A DNA stretch of 62,774 nt from Candidatus Neomicrothrix sp. UBA7388. GTDB lineage: Bacteria > Actinomycetota > Acidimicrobiia > Acidimicrobiales > Poriferisodalaceae. The stretch covers positions 40,993 to 103,766 of the forward strand of contig DKNM01000019.1 in assembly GCA_002470695.1 (NCBI GenBank). The letters run 5' to 3'. The position numbers and the translations under genes are program-made. Positions 59,739 through 62,774 of this stretch are shown here, piece after piece (position 1 is the stretch's first letter; the number at the start of each line of letters is the position of its first letter). The notes below the pieces were generated by a model. It had not been told where the DNA came from and searched no databases. It saw only the letters and a program-made list of their open reading frames with translations.

Positions 59739-60929
59739 ATGGCCTCACATGGCATAAAGGACCAAGTCGCCATCGTCGGTATGGGCTGCACGCCCTTCGG
59801 CGAGCACTGGGATAAGGGCGTCGATGACATGCTTGTTGACGCTGCACAAGAGGCATATGCCTCCGCAGGGGTAGGGCAGGACGATATTGATGCGTTCTGG
59901 TTAGGAACAATGGGGTCAGGTGTTTCAGGGCTAACGCTCTCGAAGCCTCTCCAGATTGACTACAAACCCGTCAGCCGCTTAGAGAATATGTGCGCAACGG
60001 GATCTGAAGCTTTTAGAAATGCTTGTTACGCAGTGGCATCGGGCGCATATGACACGGTGATGGCTATTGGGGTAGAGAAGCTAAAGGACAGTGGCTATTC
60101 CGGCTTGACTGGTAGCCGCCCGCCGAGCGATGGAACCGACTCGTCATTAACCGCACCAGCGACATTCAGCCTTCTAGCTCCCGCCTATGCGCATAAGCAC
60201 GGGCTTGATGACGAAACCATGAAAGAAGTGCTAACTCGGATTGCGTGGAAAAACCATAAGAATGGTGCACTCAACCCTCGAGCACAGTTCCGTAAGGAAG
60301 TTGCGAAAGAAACAATTGCGGGATCGCCCTTGGTTGCCGGTCCTCTCGGTATTTTCGACTGCTCAGGCGTTAGTGATGGCTCGGCTGCTGCAATAATCGT
60401 TCGCGCAGAAGACGCTCATCGATACACCGACAAACCTCTTTACGTGAAGGCACTTAGCTTCTCTTCCGGGCCAGCGACTGGTGCGCTTGACCCTAGCTAT
60501 GACTACACAACCTTCCGCGAAGTCCGCGCGTCGGCAGAGGAGGCTTACAAGCAAGCTGGGATAGATGATCCTCGAAGTCAAATCGCAATGGCTGAGGTTC
60601 ATGACTGCTTCACTCCGACAGAGTTGGTTCTAATGGAAGACCTTGGCTTTGCTGATGAAGGGACGGCATGGAAAGAGGCGCTGAATGGCACCTTTGACTT
60701 GGACGGAGACTTACCAGTCAATCCAGATGGTGGTTTAAAGAGTTTCGGCCACCCGATTGGAGCCTCAGGGCTCAGGATGCTTTTCGAATGTTGGCTGCAA
60801 CTTCGGGGTGAAGCCCCGCCTGAACGACAGATTGACTCGGACAAAACCCTTGGACTGACCCATAATTTGGGCGGCCAACCCGGCGCATGCGTCTCGTTCG
60901 TTTCGGTCGTGGGGTCCGAGATCGGTTAA
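59739..60929 (+). CDS. Acetyl-CoA acetyltransferase (SCP-x type thiolase)
   Basis: This 396-aa thiolase cleaves 3-ketoacyl-CoA or condenses acyl-CoA units. Seen: VAIVGMGCTPFGEHWDKGVDDMLVDAAQEAYASAGV, the nucleophile Cys in LENMCATGSEAFRNA, a long SCP-x type insert, AMAEVHDCFTPTELVLMEDLG (His), GGLKSFGHPIGASGLRM (His) and the C-terminal GGQPGACVSFVSVVG (Cys). All catalytic residues are present. It follows a Cys-less HMG-CoA synthase-like/OB protein on the same strand. Convergent with dxs, with a long hairpin in between. Confidence 0.92.
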   Translation: MASHGIKDQVAIVGMGCTPFGEHWDKGVDDMLVDAAQEAYASAGVGQDDIDAFWLGTMGSGVSGLTLSKPLQIDYKPVSRLENMCATGSEAFRNACYAVASGAYDTVMAIGVEKLKDSGYSGLTGSRPPSDGTDSSLTAPATFSLLAPAYAHKHGLDDETMKEVLTRIAWKNHKNGALNPRAQFRKEVAKETIAGSPLVAGPLGIFDCSGVSDGSAAAIIVRAEDAHRYTDKPLYVKALSFSSGPATGALDPSYDYTTFREVRASAEEAYKQAGIDDPRSQIAMAEVHDCFTPTELVLMEDLGFADEGTAWKEALNGTFDLDGDLPVNPDGGLKSFGHPIGASGLRMLFECWLQLRGEAPPERQIDSDKTLGLTHNLGGQPGACVSFVSVVGSEIG

Positions 60930-60949
60930 TCCGGCTTTACAAGAGAGAA

Positions 60950-61002
60950 AACGCGAAGTGACCGTTTATCCCAGCCATGGGGATAGGCGGTCACTGTGCG
61001 TT
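60950..61002. terminator. Long hairpin between the convergent thiolase and dxs genes
   Basis: AACGC, AGTGACCG and TATCCC pair in order with GGGATA, CGGTCACT and GCGTT, with small internal loops, around the apical AGCCATG-type loop. No long T run follows on either strand. It fits a T-less bidirectional terminator of the kind common in actinobacteria. Confidence 0.7.
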
Positions 61003-61034
61003 GTACCGGGGCCTCTGACAATCAGATGTCTGAA

Positions 61035-62774
61035 CTAGAGATCATTTGATTTCGAGATTTTAATGATCTCGCTAGCGATGCCTGACGGATCCAGCCCGAG
61101 TTCAGCATGCAATTCGCTACTTGTCCCATGCGGGAGGTAGGAATCTGGCGTGCCCAACTGTAAAAGCCTAGGAATCGGGCCTGACTTCCGTTGGAAAGCA
61201 TCAGCCACCAAAGTGCCGAAACCACCAAGCCTGCTGCCGTCTTCGATGGTGACCACTAGCGAATAGTCAGAAATTGAACGAAGCATTTCCTTATCGAGTG
61301 GCTTTAGGACCCGGGGATCCCAAACCGTTGCGTCGATACCTTCCTCAGCCAAGGAATCGGCGGCTTGAACAGCTGGGTTTAACATTTTCCCAGCTGCAAG
61401 AATCGCGACGTCACTGCCGGCCCGAACCAATCGAGCATTCATGCCGCTTCCGACTTCGACCGATTGATCTGCTGCGCCGCGCGGCCAACGAATCGCCACT
61501 GGACCGTCCGTAATTTCGAGAGCTTGATTAAGCATTACAGGAAGCTCTTCAAGAGAAGAGGGTGCCAAGATCGTCATTCCCGGCACTCTCGCATACATGG
61601 CAATATCGTGAACGCCATGATGCGATGCACCATCTGGTCCTGTGACGCCTGCTCTATCGACGCAGATGACCACGGGAAGCTTATGCAATCCGATGTCGTA
61701 CATGACTTGATCGAAGCCTCGCGCTAAAAATGTCGAGTAGATCGCGACAAAGGGTCTCAATCCAGCGCGAGCCATTCCGGCCGCGGAAGTGAGTGCATGC
61801 TGTTCTGCAATACCGGCGTCAAAGAACCTTGTTGGAAAGCGCTGTTGAAAGGGAATTAATCCGGTCGATCCAGGCATGGCCGCGGTTATCGCAACTACGT
61901 CGTCGCGCTTCTCTGCTATCTCCAGAAGTGCACTGCTGAATTCTGAAGTAAAATTTCTGTCCCCGCTAGAAGCCGAGTTGCCGGTCGCCGGGTCGAAGGA
62001 CCCAATATCATGAAAATGTTTTTCCTCATCTGACTCGGCCGGACCATAACCTCTGCCCTTGTCGGTTAAGACGTGCACCACGATTGGGCCGTCTTCGTAG
62101 GCCGAGGCATCACTCAAAGCTGATTCGATAGCGGCGATGTCATGCCCGTCTATGGGGCCGAGATACCTAACACCTAACGTTTCGAAAAAAGCGGGAGGCT
62201 CCCACATCTCTCGCATAGCAGCCGCAGCCCCAGATAAGCCTCTTTTGACCTCGCCTCCCAAAGGGATACGGTCCAAAATGCTTGTTACCGCCTGGCGTCC
62301 CTTCACGTAATTAGGAGATTGTCGGACACGGGACATAACAGTGGCTAGGCGGCTCACGGTAGGAGCGTATGACCTGCCATTATCGTTGAGAATTATTACG
62401 GCGCGCTGGCCGTAGTGGCCAAGGTTATTCAAAGCTTCAAATGCCATGCCGCCTGTCATCGAACCGTCACCGATGACCGCAACGACCTTACGGTGGTTGT
62501 GACCTGTGAGGTCAAAGCCCGCAGCTAGGCCCGATGCCCAACTCAAAGAAGTGGACGCATGGCTGTTTTCAACCACATCATGTTCCGATTCTTCCCCGCT
62601 CGGGTAACCCGATAATCCATGCCGTTGACGAAGATTCGCAAACTCATCCGCCCGGCCGGTCACGATCTTGTGCACGTATGACTGATGGCCCGTGTCCCAC
62701 ACAATCACATCGCGGGGCGACTCAAACACACGATGCACTGCAAGCGTTAGCTCTACTGCACCGAGATTGGAGCC
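61035..62774 (-). CDS. dxs: 1-deoxy-D-xylulose-5-phosphate synthase (N-terminus beyond the window edge)
   Basis: The frame is open to the right edge: residues GSNLGAVELTLAVHRVFESP precede the first internal ATG at 62738, so the gene continues outside and about 50-60 N-terminal residues are missing. Seen: VWDTGHQSYVHKIVTGR, YPSGEESEHDVVENSHASTSLSWASGLAAGFDL, the thiamin diphosphate motif VIGDGSMTGGMAFEALNNLGH with the closing NDN, LGPIDGHDIAAIESAL, GRGYGPAESDEEKHFHD, FDAGIAEQHALTSAAGMARAGLRP (catalytic Glu and His), and DRAGVTGPDGASHHGVHDIA. It condenses pyruvate and glyceraldehyde 3-phosphate in the non-mevalonate isoprenoid pathway. Confidence 0.95.
   Translation of the reverse strand, partial: GSNLGAVELTLAVHRVFESPRDVIVWDTGHQSYVHKIVTGRADEFANLRQRHGLSGYPSGEESEHDVVENSHASTSLSWASGLAAGFDLTGHNHRKVVAVIGDGSMTGGMAFEALNNLGHYGQRAVIILNDNGRSYAPTVSRLATVMSRVRQSPNYVKGRQAVTSILDRIPLGGEVKRGLSGAAAAMREMWEPPAFFETLGVRYLGPIDGHDIAAIESALSDASAYEDGPIVVHVLTDKGRGYGPAESDEEKHFHDIGSFDPATGNSASSGDRNFTSEFSSALLEIAEKRDDVVAITAAMPGSTGLIPFQQRFPTRFFDAGIAEQHALTSAAGMARAGLRPFVAIYSTFLARGFDQVMYDIGLHKLPVVICVDRAGVTGPDGASHHGVHDIAMYARVPGMTILAPSSLEELPVMLNQALEITDGPVAIRWPRGAADQSVEVGSGMNARLVRAGSDVAILAAGKMLNPAVQAADSLAEEGIDATVWDPRVLKPLDKEMLRSISDYSLVVTIEDGSRLGGFGTLVADAFQRKSGPIPRLLQLGTPDSYLPHGTSSELHAELGLDPSGIASEIIKISKSNDL

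Overview
The window reads as a contig from an actinobacterium, most likely an uncultivated marine-type member of the Acidimicrobiia. This is inferred from gene content: a mycothiol ligase (mshC), luciferase-like F420/flavin oxidoreductases, many acyl-CoA enzymes, a roughly balanced base composition, frequent GTG/TTG starts, and many start codons sitting 5-7 nt after a TANNNT -10 hexamer (leaderless transcripts). The window is dense with genes. The only stretch above 300 bases without a conventional protein gene is 46198-46556.

Layout. 1-8100: CoA-transferase (cut by the left edge), acyl-CoA dehydrogenase, MaoC dehydratase, then a plus-strand run of a GrdB-like selenoprotein, an alpha/beta hydrolase, a cyclase-like remnant, an alcohol dehydrogenase, an enoyl-CoA hydratase and an APH-type kinase. 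8100-17500: D-aminoacylase-type amidohydrolase, acyl-CoA dehydrogenase-like flavoprotein, PPOX-fold protein, two luciferase-like oxidoreductases, an acyl-CoA ligase and a copper amine oxidase. 17500-21000: selenocysteine peroxiredoxin, then a GH13_18 phosphorylase and a glucosyl-3-phosphoglycerate synthase facing each other (glucosylglycerate metabolism). 20900-29500: guaB, a Ski2-like helicase, a sugar-lactone oxidase, a 2-hydroxyacid dehydrogenase, a P450 and prmA. 29500-36600: SMP-30 protein, the UGSC selenoprotein operon, an epoxide-hydrolase-like protein, an SDR and a nitrile hydratase operon. 36600-44400: NUDIX/HAD/two paralogous unknowns, mshC, parA, a RecB-like nuclease and mutM. 44400-62774: nei-like glycosylase, P1 peptidase, an unusual small RNA or mini-gene, aminotransferase, pncB, NAD-kinase-like gene, thiD, methylmalonyl-CoA mutase large subunit, DUF4333-like lipoprotein, ABC-F, ElaA-type GNAT, AcuI, NfuA-like protein, a KAS III-like/thiolase pair, and dxs (cut by the right edge).

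The most notable result is three genes interrupted by one in-frame TGA exactly at a redox position: UxxC in the GrdB-like protein, the peroxidatic position of a Bcp-type peroxiredoxin, and the UGSC motif. Each TGA is followed at 17-21 nt by a hairpin whose apical loop starts CGTG, a plausible lineage-specific bacterial SECIS element. A separate puzzle is 46266-46507: a 14-nt near-perfect complement of the 16S rRNA 3' end, a mini-ORF, back-to-back hairpins, a downstream segment able to pair with the Shine-Dalgarno region, and a strong terminator. Three short single-helix membrane peptides (33, 31 and 45 aa), two translationally coupled to the gene before them and one to the gene after it, were also found by hand. 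All functional assignments come from reading motifs; no database search was run.
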